The position numbers and the translations under genes were made by a program. From the NCBI RefSeq assembly GCF_030547075.1, contig NZ_JAUOQH010000001.1, positions 248,001 through 312,000 on the forward strand: a DNA stretch of 64,000 nt, read 5' to 3'. The first letter of the stretch is position 1. Every line of letters begins with the position of its first letter. This document shows, piece by piece, positions 36,170 to 46,200 of the stretch. The notes below the pieces were generated by a model. The model saw only the letters and a program-made list of their open reading frames with translations, did not search any database and was not told the DNA's origin. This DNA is from Alteromonas sp. 1_MG-2023. GTDB taxonomy: Bacteria; Pseudomonadota; Gammaproteobacteria; Enterobacterales; Alteromonadaceae.

Positions 36170-38983
36170 TTAGCTTACTGTTTTAACAGCGACGCTTGGC
36201 TCGAACTTAGCTTTAACGCTCATGTCTTCTGATGGCGGCGCGAAGTCTGTAAGGTTAATACCTTCAACCGCAGCTTTGTACTCATCCATAGTAGGGAAGC
36301 GTCCTAGCACAGCAGACAATACTACCAATGGTGTTGAACCAAGAAGTGACTCACCTTTCTTCTCGTTAGAGTCGGCAACAACACGACCTTGGAACAAGCG
36401 CGTAGAGGTAGCAATTACCGTATCACCAGGTTCTGCTTTTTCTTGGTTACCCATACAAAGGTTGCATCCTGGACGCTCTAGGTACATGATGTTGTCGTAC
36501 TTAGTACGTGCTGCTTCTTTTGGCTTGTCGTCGTTGAACTCGAAACCAGCGTACTTAGTAAGGATATCCCAATCGCCTTCCGCTTTTAGCTCATCAACAA
36601 TGTTGTATGTTGGTGGTGCAACGACAAGTGGTATGTTAAACGACACACTGCCATTTTGCTTTTCTAAATTACGAAGCATTTGAGCGATAATCTGCATGTC
36701 ACCTTTGTGAACCATACAAGAACCAACAAAGGCTAAATCAACGGCTTTGCCGTCGTAGAAAGAAACTGGGCGAATAACGTCATGGGTATAACGCTTAGAA
36801 ACGTCGTCGTTGTTTACGTCTGGGTCGGCAATCATTGGCTCTTCGATTTGGTCCAAATCAACCACAACCTCAGCGTAGTACTTCGCGCTATCATCAGGTG
36901 CTAGTGCAGGATTCTCACCAGACTTGATTTCAGCAATACGCTTGTCAGCAAGGTCAATCAAACCTTGAAGCATGTTGGCATCGTTTTCCATGCCTTTGTC
37001 GATCATTTTCTGAATACGGCTCTTTGCCACTTCTAGCGACTTGATCATAGTCTCGTCGTTAGAAATACAGATTGAGGCTTTCGCCTTCATTTCTGCCGTC
37101 CAGTCAGTAAAGGTAAACGCTTGGTCAGCAAGCAAAGTACCGATTTGTACTTCGATAACTCGGCCTTGGAACACATTCTCGCCGCCAAATTGCTTCAGCA
37201 TTTGAGCTTGAGTAGCATGAACAACGTCACGGAAATCCATGTGGCTCTTCATGTGGCCTTTAAAGGTTACTTTAACCGACTCTGGAATTGGCATCGCCGC
37301 TTCACCTGTCGCAAGTGCTACCGCTACCGTACCCGAGTCAGCACCGAACGCGACACCTTTAGACATACGCGTATGTGAGTCACCACCAATGATAATAGCG
37401 CGATCGTCAACGGTAATGTCGTTCAATACTTTGTGAATAACGTCAGTCATTGCATGGTAAACCCCTTTAGGGTCACGTGCCGTGATTACGCCAAAGTTAT
37501 TCATGAAAGACATAAGCTTAGGAATATTAGCTTGGGCTTTCTTATCCCATACCGAAGCTGTGTGACAGCCCGACTGGTATGCGCCGTCTACAAGCGGAGA
37601 AATCGTTGATGCTGCCATTGACTCTAGCTCTTGGCATGTCATCGGACCGGTTGTATCTTGCGAGCCTACAATATTTACTTTTACGCGAACGTCTGAGCCA
37701 GCGTGAAGCGGGGTCTCAGACTTAACGCCTACCGCATTGCGGTTAAAGATTTTTTCAACAGCAGTTAAGCCTTGGTTCTCTACCGATACTTCTTTCGAAC
37801 GTGCGTAAACTTCAGGTACGTCTGTGCCCAACACTTTCGCAGCAAAAGTTTGTAATTGCTTACCAAACGTTACCGCGTAAGAACCACCCGCTTTCATGAA
37901 CTCCATTTTTTGCGGAGTGAAAGCGCTTGATATATCAGCAAGTTCTTCTGAACCATTGAACAGTTTCTTCGCTTTAGTATCGATAGTTAGTACAGTGCCA
38001 CTAGCAACTGAATATGCTTCTTCTAGCACTGGGTCGCCGTTAGCATCGCGAACCACTTCACCGTTAGCATCAGTCTTTTTAACCCAGTTTTTAAGGTCTA
38101 AACCAATACCGCCAGTAACGTCTACGGTGGTTAAGAAGATAGGCGCGATACCGTTAGTACCTGCAACCACTGGCGCTTTGTTCACAAATGGAATGTAAGG
38201 GCTTGCTGCCTCACCGGCCCAAAGTGCAACGTTATTCACACCAGACATGCGCGAAGAACCTACGCCCATGGTACCTTTTTCAGCAATAAGCATTACTTTA
38301 GCGTTAGGGTGCTTTTTACCTAACTCAACAATTTCTTGCTGTGCTTCAGACGTGATCATGCACTGACCGTGTAGCTCGCGATCTGCACGAGAGTGAGCTT
38401 GGTTACCTGGAGAAAGTAAATCAGTAGAGATATCACCTTCTGCAGCAATGTAAGTTACTACATCAATTTTTTCTGGTACGTCAGGCAATTTAGTAAAGAA
38501 CTCTGCTTTTGCGTAGCTCTCAAGAATGTCTTTTGCTATTGCATTACCTGCGTTGTACGACGCTTCTAAACGCTCGGTATCAGCTTCGTATAAGTAAACC
38601 TGTGTTTTTACTACTTCAGCAGCTGTCTTAGCAACGGCTTCGTTGTCTGAAAGTGCCAAATCTAGAAGTACTTCAACAGACGGGCCACCTTTCATATGTG
38701 AAAGCAGCTCTAACGCAAACTCAGGTGTAATTTCAGCAACAACTGACTCACCTAGTACGATTTCTTTAAGGAATGCGGCTTTAACACCTGCAGCACTTGT
38801 TGTACCTGGCAGTGTGTTGTAGATGAAGAAATTAAGAGAATCTTCACGGTGCTCGTTATTGGTATCTTTAATTTGAGCAATAATTTCTGACAGCAAATCG
38901 GCACTGTCGATAGGCTTAGGGTGTAAACCAAGTTCCGCTTTACGGGTCTCGATTTCGGCCATGTATTCTGAATACAAACTCAT
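36170..38983 (-). CDS. Second aconitase B-class hydratase, Bacteroidetes-like
   Basis: Aconitase-superfamily protein of 937 residues, clearly different from the neighbouring AcnB (870 residues). It shares the [4Fe-4S] cysteines (VGSCMVHKGD; RPGCNLCMGNQ), the NIVGSQDTTGPMT segment and the overall AcnB domain order. Insertions such as KKTDANGEVVRDANGDPV and the N-terminus MSLYSEYMAEIETRKAELGL recall the bifunctional aconitate hydratase 2/2-methylisocitrate dehydratase of Bacteroidetes, from memory and unverified. It may be a second aconitase or serve 2-methylisocitrate; no prp genes are nearby to decide. The start has GAGAGAA upstream. Its leader carries a 17-bp repeat array. Confidence 0.9.
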   Translation of the reverse strand: MSLYSEYMAEIETRKAELGLHPKPIDSADLLSEIIAQIKDTNNEHREDSLNFFIYNTLPGTTSAAGVKAAFLKEIVLGESVVAEITPEFALELLSHMKGGPSVEVLLDLALSDNEAVAKTAAEVVKTQVYLYEADTERLEASYNAGNAIAKDILESYAKAEFFTKLPDVPEKIDVVTYIAAEGDISTDLLSPGNQAHSRADRELHGQCMITSEAQQEIVELGKKHPNAKVMLIAEKGTMGVGSSRMSGVNNVALWAGEAASPYIPFVNKAPVVAGTNGIAPIFLTTVDVTGGIGLDLKNWVKKTDANGEVVRDANGDPVLEEAYSVASGTVLTIDTKAKKLFNGSEELADISSAFTPQKMEFMKAGGSYAVTFGKQLQTFAAKVLGTDVPEVYARSKEVSVENQGLTAVEKIFNRNAVGVKSETPLHAGSDVRVKVNIVGSQDTTGPMTCQELESMAASTISPLVDGAYQSGCHTASVWDKKAQANIPKLMSFMNNFGVITARDPKGVYHAMTDVIHKVLNDITVDDRAIIIGGDSHTRMSKGVAFGADSGTVAVALATGEAAMPIPESVKVTFKGHMKSHMDFRDVVHATQAQMLKQFGGENVFQGRVIEVQIGTLLADQAFTFTDWTAEMKAKASICISNDETMIKSLEVAKSRIQKMIDKGMENDANMLQGLIDLADKRIAEIKSGENPALAPDDSAKYYAEVVVDLDQIEEPMIADPDVNNDDVSKRYTHDVIRPVSFYDGKAVDLAFVGSCMVHKGDMQIIAQMLRNLEKQNGSVSFNIPLVVAPPTYNIVDELKAEGDWDILTKYAGFEFNDDKPKEAARTKYDNIMYLERPGCNLCMGNQEKAEPGDTVIATSTRLFQGRVVADSNEKKGESLLGSTPLVVLSAVLGRFPTMDEYKAAVEGINLTDFAPPSEDMSVKAKFEPSVAVKTVS

Positions 38984-39398
38984 ATAATTCTCTCGGTCTT
39001 GGTTATACGTAGGTATTTTTTATACGCAGGGGTTAATTATACGTCGGTCTTAGCTATACGCATGAAATTATAGTGGTTATTTTAACTGATTTTTAAGCAT
39101 CAGGTAATCATTAGAAAATAGCAGAATGGCGCAAAGCCCCATTTACACTTTTCATTAACTTCAACGCATTGACAATTTTCTAATTTGGCAGTTAAACGCC
39201 AATTGACTAAAACAAAAAATAATTATTATTTATCATTTAGTTAGAATGAAAATTTAGTGTAAATCTCGTTTTATATTACTTCTTTGGGCAATATGAAAAG
39301 CGAGCTATACAAAGCACGACTTATCTTAGGTATTTCTCGTATTTATGGTCGAACCAGATGAAATAATAAACAATAATGTTGTAATTTTACAATATTTT
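38984..39398. other. Intergenic region upstream of the second aconitase gene
   Basis: A+T-rich, no coding frame. The part nearest the gene is the 17-bp repeat array. Further out lie a TTGGC..GCCAA inverted repeat near 39184-39202 and a TTGTAA/TTACAA palindrome near 39379, either of which could be an operator. No terminator is visible for the gene entering from the right. Confidence 0.5.
38987..39071. repeat. 17-bp tandem repeat in the leader of the second aconitase gene
   Basis: TATACG occurs at 39004, 39021, 39038 and 39055, exactly 17 bp apart. A fifth, more degenerate unit (38987-39003) shares TCGGTCTT with the third. The last unit overlaps the ribosome-binding site, so the array lies in the 5' untranslated region or promoter. 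Confidence 0.88.
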
Positions 39399-40796
39399 CT
39401 AGTTATTAGATTCAAGGAGACTAATCTGAGCTAGCCCTGAGCTAGTACCCGCGACAGAAGGATCAGGTGGTAGCAACTGTATTAGCTTAGCACTTTCCCC
39501 ATCAGTCAGCACATAAACGCCGCCATCGTTCCCTATTGCCACATCACGAACCCGTTGATTTATTGAAGAAAAAACTCTTCGATACTGAAAAGGCTGGCTT
39601 GATAAGTCAACCGCATAAAGCGCCTTCGCTTTTAAGGCAGAAACAAGCAAGTGATTAGAGAGTGCCGGAAAAGTATTGTGGTTGTATACCGCCATGGATG
39701 ATGGCGCTATAGATGGCGTCCAATCCACGAGTGGATTCACCATGCCTTCGTATTGATTAAAGGGGGAAATCGTTGCCCCAGAATAGTCCCTTCCTAGCGT
39801 AACCACTGGCCAACCATAGTTCGCACCAGGCGCAAGCTTGTTTAGTTCATCGCCGCCATCAGGGCCGTGTTCATGCAAGTAAACGTCACCATTTTGCATT
39901 TTCACCAACCCTTGTGGGTTCCTGTGCCCCAAGGTGTAAACAAACTGTGCATTGTTAAAAGGCACATTTGAGGCAGGCTTTCCTTCTATGGTAAAACGAA
40001 GCACTTTCCCTAACTGTGAACTTAATACTTGGGCCTGTTCTCGGTAATCGAAACCGTCTCCTGTAGTCACCAACCAAGTGCCATCATCCATGGCCACCAG
40101 TTTGCCACCAAAATGCACTGGCGTAGCCTTGCTGTCTTTAATTTCTATTACTGGTGTGAGTGCTTCAATTTGCCCATCATCGGACAAAACACCCCGCATA
40201 ATTGCCAAACGATTCGCGTCGTCGGTGCCCTTCGAGTACGAAAACAGAATGACTTTCGAGGTGCTAAAATCGGGAGAAAGTGCCATGTGCAGCAAACCGC
40301 CCTGCCCTTTTTGATAAAGCTGCACAAGTGGCAATTTTTGTTGAGCCAAGGATTTTCGAGCTGATGCTTGTGCGAAGCCGGCTTGTTGGGGCGAAGAAGG
40401 TTTACTTGAACTATCGACAGTAGAAGGTACGGTGACAACAGTGCCGTCTCGTTCTGCCACCAGCCAACTGCCATCGGGCAATTGCAAAAGCGCTTTGGGG
40501 TAATGCAGAGCATCGGCAATTACCCTATTTATTGCTGTATCAGAAGTTGGTGTCTCAGAAGCGTGTTCCTCAAGCGCATTTTTATCCGACGTACCTGCTG
40601 AAGCACTGTAGGTTGATAATAAACTCAAGCTTGTGAGTATTATCAAAGTTACATAACGTGTAGGTCGAAGTGCTTGGTATTTGTTAGTACCACGTATTTT
40701 GTTCACACGGTTTTTATTACCTAGTTTTTTATTAGCTAGCTTTCTATTAGCTAGCTTCTTGTTACTAAGCATGGCCCACCCGCCTTGGCTAAACAT
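39399..40796 (-). CDS. PQQ-dependent sugar-dehydrogenase-like protein (GSDH family)
   Basis: Six-bladed beta-propeller of the glucose/sorbosone dehydrogenase family, 465 residues. Family motifs: LGHRNPQGL, HEHGPDGGDELN and GANYGWPVVT, plus a first-blade segment LHYPKALLQLPDGSWLVAERDG. Substrate unknown; related proteins are periplasmic aldose dehydrogenases. The N-terminus is odd: about 45 residues, very basic, with a five-residue repeat (KKLAN, RKLAN, KKLGN), precede the hydrophobic signal segment (YVTLIILTSLSLLSTYSASA). The ATG at 40796 has AAGGA 5 nt upstream, so the long N-terminus is probably translated. Confidence 0.87.
   Translation of the reverse strand: MFSQGGWAMLSNKKLANRKLANKKLGNKNRVNKIRGTNKYQALRPTRYVTLIILTSLSLLSTYSASAGTSDKNALEEHASETPTSDTAINRVIADALHYPKALLQLPDGSWLVAERDGTVVTVPSTVDSSSKPSSPQQAGFAQASARKSLAQQKLPLVQLYQKGQGGLLHMALSPDFSTSKVILFSYSKGTDDANRLAIMRGVLSDDGQIEALTPVIEIKDSKATPVHFGGKLVAMDDGTWLVTTGDGFDYREQAQVLSSQLGKVLRFTIEGKPASNVPFNNAQFVYTLGHRNPQGLVKMQNGDVYLHEHGPDGGDELNKLAPGANYGWPVVTLGRDYSGATISPFNQYEGMVNPLVDWTPSIAPSSMAVYNHNTFPALSNHLLVSALKAKALYAVDLSSQPFQYRRVFSSINQRVRDVAIGNDGGVYVLTDGESAKLIQLLPPDPSVAGTSSGLAQISLLESNN
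40689..40763. repeat. 15-bp coding tandem repeat, about five units
   Basis: The minus-strand unit is close to AATAAAAAGCTAGCT and encodes (N)KKLA/(N)RKLA/(N)KKLG. Units 1-3 are clear; units 4-5 (NKNRV, NKIRG) are degenerate. It keeps the frame and lies before the signal segment of the sugar-dehydrogenase-like protein. Confidence 0.75.
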
Positions 40797-40884
40797 AATT
40801 TCCTTCCCCCTATTTATTAAGCTACCTTAGCATGCAATAGTATTTTGATTGTTATAACACCTTAAAATAGCGGGAACAGCGGTT

Positions 40885-41355
40885 ATGTGGCCTTTTATCA
40901 AAAGTTTTCTTCCTGCGTGGTTAGCGACCTTTTTAGTGGCTAGCGGTTTACACACGTTTCAAGTACTAAAAGCGCTATCCAATCTTGGGGTGGCAATATT
41001 ACCCTCTGAGTGGCTATCTACCGCATTGAAGGATGTAGTAGGCTTACTCCCCACGTATGGCATTATTATCGCTGTTGCACTGTTACTTGCGTTCGGGGTT
41101 GTCACTATCATTCGCAAATACGCCATAAAGCATGACATTACAAAACCTCGCTTTATCACGTTAACAAGCGTGGCGGGGGCAAGCAGCATTGCCGTTGCGT
41201 TACTTGCCATGCAGCCTATTCTTAACGTTACGCTTATTGCAGGAGCGCGTGGGTATGATGGCTTTTTACTTCAATGTTTCTCAGGGTTATTTGGTGGTTT
41301 CATTTATGGCTTATTGCGGGTAACGAGTAGGTCGGGTCCACTTTCAAATAGCTAA
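40885..41355 (+). CDS. Small multi-spanning membrane protein, unknown function
   Basis: Protein of 156 residues with about four hydrophobic segments (residues about 10-30, 57-78, 95-115 and 125-148). The linker IIRKYAIKHDITKPRF is basic and probably cytoplasmic. No recognised family motif. It stands alone on the plus strand, divergent from the sugar-dehydrogenase-like gene by 88 bp and 210 bp ahead of the acyl-CoA ligase gene. Confidence 0.75.
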   Translation: MWPFIKSFLPAWLATFLVASGLHTFQVLKALSNLGVAILPSEWLSTALKDVVGLLPTYGIIIAVALLLAFGVVTIIRKYAIKHDITKPRFITLTSVAGASSIAVALLAMQPILNVTLIAGARGYDGFLLQCFSGLFGGFIYGLLRVTSRSGPLSNS

Positions 41356-41565
41356 TCGCCAGTACTTTGCAGCGCAAATTTCACACTGGTTCCACGCTTA
41401 AATCAGCGATCCCCAACCCTAGTCAAATCTATCCAAACTACCAGCAACCATCACTAACATGAATATTCAGCTATAATGTAATAGGTATGTAAATAAAAAT
41501 GAACATTTGTTACTGTATCGGCACAGTCACTTTTCATTGAAACCTCTCATTCAGGATAAAGCATT

Positions 41566-43134
41566 ATGTTAACGTACCCAGATAACGTTACTTGCCTGGC
41601 CGACAATATCGAAGCCGTTCTTTCCAAGCATGCTGAAAAGCCTGCGTATACCGCATTAGGTCAAACTCTAACCTTCAAAGAAATAGACGAGAAATCTGCC
41701 GCCTTAGCCCGCTACCTTACTCATACTGCGAATTTGAAAGCAGGCGATCGAATAGCTATTCAGCTACCCAACTTAATTCAAAACCCTATCGCCGTGTATG
41801 CAGCTTTGCGTGCGGGTTTGGTAGTGGTTAACACTAATCCGCTTTATACCGAACGGGAAATGAAGCATCAGTTCTCCGATAGTGGCGCCACTGCATTAGT
41901 TATTTTGAGCGACTTACTGCCTAAATTTGATGCCATTAAAAGTGACACTCAAATTAAAACTGTTGTGGCTACATCAGCGACTGAATTATTAGATGCTTCT
42001 ACTGCGCCAAGTATAGACGGCACAGTGTCCTTAACGGATGCCGTTGCAGCAGGTGCAGACTTGCCAGCGGTGCAAAGACCTAAAACAGAATTTGATGCTT
42101 TGGCTATGTTGCAATACACCGGAGGAACTACTGGTGTGTCTAAAGGCGCAGCCCTTAGCCATAAAAACGTGATGAGCAACAGTGTTCAAATGCTAAGTCA
42201 CTTAGGTGGCTTCTTTAAAGAAGGCGAAGAAGTAGTAGTTTGCCCACTTCCGCTGTACCACATTTATGCTTTCACGGTATGTATGATGGCGCTGTTTGCT
42301 AAGGGTAGCCATATCATTCTTATTCCAAACCCACGGGATATCGACGGTTTCATTCAAACATTAAAGCCGCACAAGATTACCGCGTTTGCGGGTATTAACA
42401 CGTTATTCGTTGGTTTGGGTCGTCACCCAGAATTTGCCAAGCTCGACTTCTCTAACCTGCATTTAACTATGTCTGGTGGTACTGCGCTTACACAAGGTGC
42501 AGTGTCTATTTGGAAGCAAGTGACAGGTAATACTATTACTGAAGGCTACGGGTTGTCAGAAACGGCTCCGGTTGTATCGTTTAACCTTCCGGGTGAAGAA
42601 GAAATAGGTACTGTGGGTAAGCCTTTGCAAGATACAGAAGTTGCTTTGCTAGACAGTTACGATAACCCCGTAGCCAAAGGTGAATCTGGACAGATTGCTG
42701 TTCGTGGACCACAAGTCATGCTGGGCTATTGGAACAGAGACGATGAAACCGCAAAAGTCATGACCAAAGATGGCTACTTTAAAACGGGTGATATCGGTAT
42801 TTGGGTAGAATCTGGCGCACTTAAAATTGTCGATCGTTTAAAAGACATGATTATTGTTTCTGGCTTCAATGTGTACCCTAATGAAGTGGAAGATGTACTC
42901 ACTGCTCACCCTGACATTATGGAAGCAGCAGTAGTAGGTAAACCTGATGATAAATCCGGTGAGCGAGTTTGCGCGTTTATCACGGTGAGCAAGCCCGTTA
43001 GTAATGACGACATCATCGCGTTTTGCAAAGAAAGTCTTACCAACTACAAAGTACCTAAGGAACTGACCGTTTTAGAAGAGCTTCCTAAATCTACCGTAGG
43101 GAAAATTCTGCGCCGCGAGCTTCGCACAGCCTAG
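41566..43134 (+). CDS. Long-chain acyl-CoA synthetase (FadD-like)
   Basis: AMP-forming acyl-CoA ligase of 522 residues that activates fatty acids for beta-oxidation or lipid synthesis. ANL-superfamily motifs: the P-loop LQYTGGTTGVSKGA (around 183-196), the A5 motif TEGYGLSETAPV, GYFKTGDIG, DRLKDMIIVSGFNVYPNEVE, and the C-terminal catalytic Lys in PKSTVGKILRREL. Closest in character to FadD (about 550 residues); shorter, so a medium-chain preference is possible. AGGA lies about 10 nt before the ATG. A terminator follows directly. Confidence 0.92.
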   Translation: MLTYPDNVTCLADNIEAVLSKHAEKPAYTALGQTLTFKEIDEKSAALARYLTHTANLKAGDRIAIQLPNLIQNPIAVYAALRAGLVVVNTNPLYTEREMKHQFSDSGATALVILSDLLPKFDAIKSDTQIKTVVATSATELLDASTAPSIDGTVSLTDAVAAGADLPAVQRPKTEFDALAMLQYTGGTTGVSKGAALSHKNVMSNSVQMLSHLGGFFKEGEEVVVCPLPLYHIYAFTVCMMALFAKGSHIILIPNPRDIDGFIQTLKPHKITAFAGINTLFVGLGRHPEFAKLDFSNLHLTMSGGTALTQGAVSIWKQVTGNTITEGYGLSETAPVVSFNLPGEEEIGTVGKPLQDTEVALLDSYDNPVAKGESGQIAVRGPQVMLGYWNRDDETAKVMTKDGYFKTGDIGIWVESGALKIVDRLKDMIIVSGFNVYPNEVEDVLTAHPDIMEAAVVGKPDDKSGERVCAFITVSKPVSNDDIIAFCKESLTNYKVPKELTVLEELPKSTVGKILRRELRTA

Positions 43135-43167
43135 TTTTATTACTTTTTCAAAATAATAAATTAAATA

Positions 43168-43207
43168 AAATCAGGTTATTGCTACCAAAGAATAACCTGA
43201 TTTTTTT
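43168..43207 (+). terminator. Rho-independent terminator of the acyl-CoA synthetase gene
   Basis: AAATCAGGTTATT / GCTACCAAAG / AATAACCTGATTT perfect 13-bp stem followed by T residues. Confidence 0.93.
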
Positions 43208-43272
43208 GCCGCTATATCATTTCCAGTCTATAAGTTATTCATTGAACCTTACGTAAGTTTGATTCCAATTCA

Positions 43273-46200
43273 GTGAATTCCCATTTAATTAAGCAAATCA
43301 ATACTGCATTTTCTTGTGAAAGTAATCCTCGAGGGGAGCTTTGGCTAGCTGAAATTTTGAGTAATACTTCACCAACAGATACGCATGATATATCTCGCCT
43401 AAAAATGGGCCTAAGCAAGCTACTCGCTTCAGTTGATGAGACCTATCAGCGTTTTAATTTTGAAAGTGATGTTCAACTTAACAGACCTGCCGATATTGCA
43501 ACTCATGCCCATGAGGGCTTGGCTAGCTCAAGTTCCTCAGTCTTTAGCGATGTAAACTCATCAATTAACAACCTTCGTCAAACAGCCAGTACACTGTTAG
43601 CGGCAAAAGGACAGCCCAACGTTGCTGAACCTATAACAGATATGTCCTCGCTATCGGCTCTGGTTTTGAATTTAGTTAACGAGCAGCAGCACTCTAACAA
43701 TGAAATGCTTATACAACGCATGGCGATGGATAAGCATGGCATCGTTGTCACATTAGATTTAGATGGCAACATCTTGATGGCCAATGACAAATGCTGCGAA
43801 CTCTCAGAATTTAGTCGAGAAGAGCTGATTGGTAACAACGCAGACATGCTCAATGTCAAGAACGTCCCCTTGGCTACTCGAATAGACATTCTGAAATCTC
43901 TATTTAAGGGTGAGGTTTGGCATGGAGAACTTCATAGTATTGCTCGCTCTGGCAATCCTTGGTTTGTGTTTTGCACTATTGTCCCTACCTTCAATGATGA
44001 AGGCCGAGTCGTCAATGTTGTGGTTATATGCACTGATATTTCAAACCAGAAAAAATTGGAAGAAAAATTAGCGCTTGGGCGAAACTTTTATCAAAGCATC
44101 ACTGACAGCATTGGTGAAGGGGTTTATGCCATAGACGCAAATGGGAAAACGCAATTTCTCAATCCAGAAGCCACGCGTTTATTGGGTTGGGAGTTAGAAG
44201 ATTTACAAAACCAGCGCTTCCACAACGCGGTGCACTACCAACGAGAAAATGGACAACTTATACCTCGACATGAATGCCCAGTGAACATCGCAATCCTTGA
44301 AGGGGAAACCTACACGTCAGATGAAGACTTTTTCACCGATAAACGTGGACGTATATTTCCTATTTCAATTATTGCTGTTCCTTTAAAAGACAAACATGGC
44401 GCGCCAAATGGACACGTGGGCGTATTTAGAGATATTAGTGGACGTAAAGAGTTAGAGCGCAAGCTACGCAATGCTTACAAAGAAGCGGCCAATGCGAATA
44501 AAGCCAAAGGCGACTTCTTAGCCACCATGAGCCATGAGATACGTACGCCCATGAACGCCATTATTGGTTTAACCCATTTAGCATTGGAAACCGAGAACCA
44601 AGCTCAACAACAAAATTACATGACCAAGGTAAAAGGCAGCGCAACTTCGCTGCTCACGTTAGTAAACGGAATTTTAGATTTCTCAAAGCTAGAAGCGCAA
44701 CAAACCAAATTCAATCGGGTTGAATTTAACCTAGCTGAAATGATGAATAAGCTTGCACAAGTTTTTCAACATAAAGCACGCCAGAAACACCTGCAGCTAC
44801 TTTTCGATATGCGTTTAGACACCGACATTACCTGTAAAGGTGACAATGACAAAATTTATCAAGTGCTCGTGAATTTGATAGGAAACGCTATAAAATTTAC
44901 TGAGCGTGGCTTTGTAAAGATAACGGTGCGAAATAAAGGCTTAGCGCTGTCGTTTAGTGTAAGTGATACTGGAATTGGTATTGGAGAAAAAAGTAAAAGT
45001 AAGCTGTTCAATGCGTTTGTGCAAGCCGACGCCTCTATTTCACGAGAGTATGGTGGAACGGGGCTGGGGCTAGCGATCAGCAAGCGGCTGGTAGAGCTTA
45101 TGAATGGAACTCTTGAGTTCACAAGTGAGCTTGGAAAAGAGAGCCATTTTAGTTTTACGCTTCCCGCCATGCTCTCGCATAATACGGCTGAAAGCGTACC
45201 GACTTACGCACTAAATAAGCCGTTGTTGTGTATAAATACCAGTGATGCCATGACAGAGGTTGAATCCATACTTTCTCACATTTTCTCACGGTTGTCCCTT
45301 ACTTGCTCATATATTGACGCTAATACTGACACCATCCCTTTAACGCCGCACGACGTTATACTCTTGCTTCCAGAGCCATTGTCAGCATGGAATAAGTTGG
45401 CCAATCATATTAAGTTCGGCGAGTACGAAAAGCTAAATATTGTCGCTATTATTACCCCGATAGAGGCCGAAGAAGCGAGGCGACGTTTACACGCTAGCGC
45501 ACTTCACAATATCAGCATTATTGAACTTCCATTTACCGACACGCAAATAGTAAACGAATTATTTCCCCCTTCTAACTTAATCACTCAAACATACGATGAA
45601 GGGCTAGAGAGCAAGAAATGGCGTAAACGTCGTTTAGCGGGGAAACACGCCCTTTTAGTAGACGATGACAATATAAGCCTTGAGATCGCACAACAAATAT
45701 TACTCGACTCAGGGTTTGAAGTAACAACGGCAACCACTGGCGAACAAGCAATCTCACTAAGCCATGATAATAAGTTCGATGTGGTACTGCTCGATTGTAT
45801 TCTTCCTACTATTAGCGGCTTTACTGTGGCGGAGGAGCTTTGCAACCGGCCTGATTGGCATTGCCCAATTATTGCGCTGAGCGCAGACGGTAGCAGTGAA
45901 AATAAACAAAAAGCATCTAGTGCGGGCATGTGCGCGCATTTACTAAAACCTGCAAGCGCGGCTGAAATATTACATGTCATCGATATAAATATTACCGCTC
46001 CGGTAAATTCAGCGCTAATGCATGAAAAGGCTGACCCATTCCTGCATTCGCTTGAAGCGTTTTATCTAAACTACGGCAATGCCGACATGCTGGCACAACT
46101 CATTGATCTGATGGTTGAGAGTACAGACAAACATGATGCTATAACTTCACTACTAGCTGACGCCAAATCTATTGGTGCAAATACGTTAGTGAAGGCGTTA

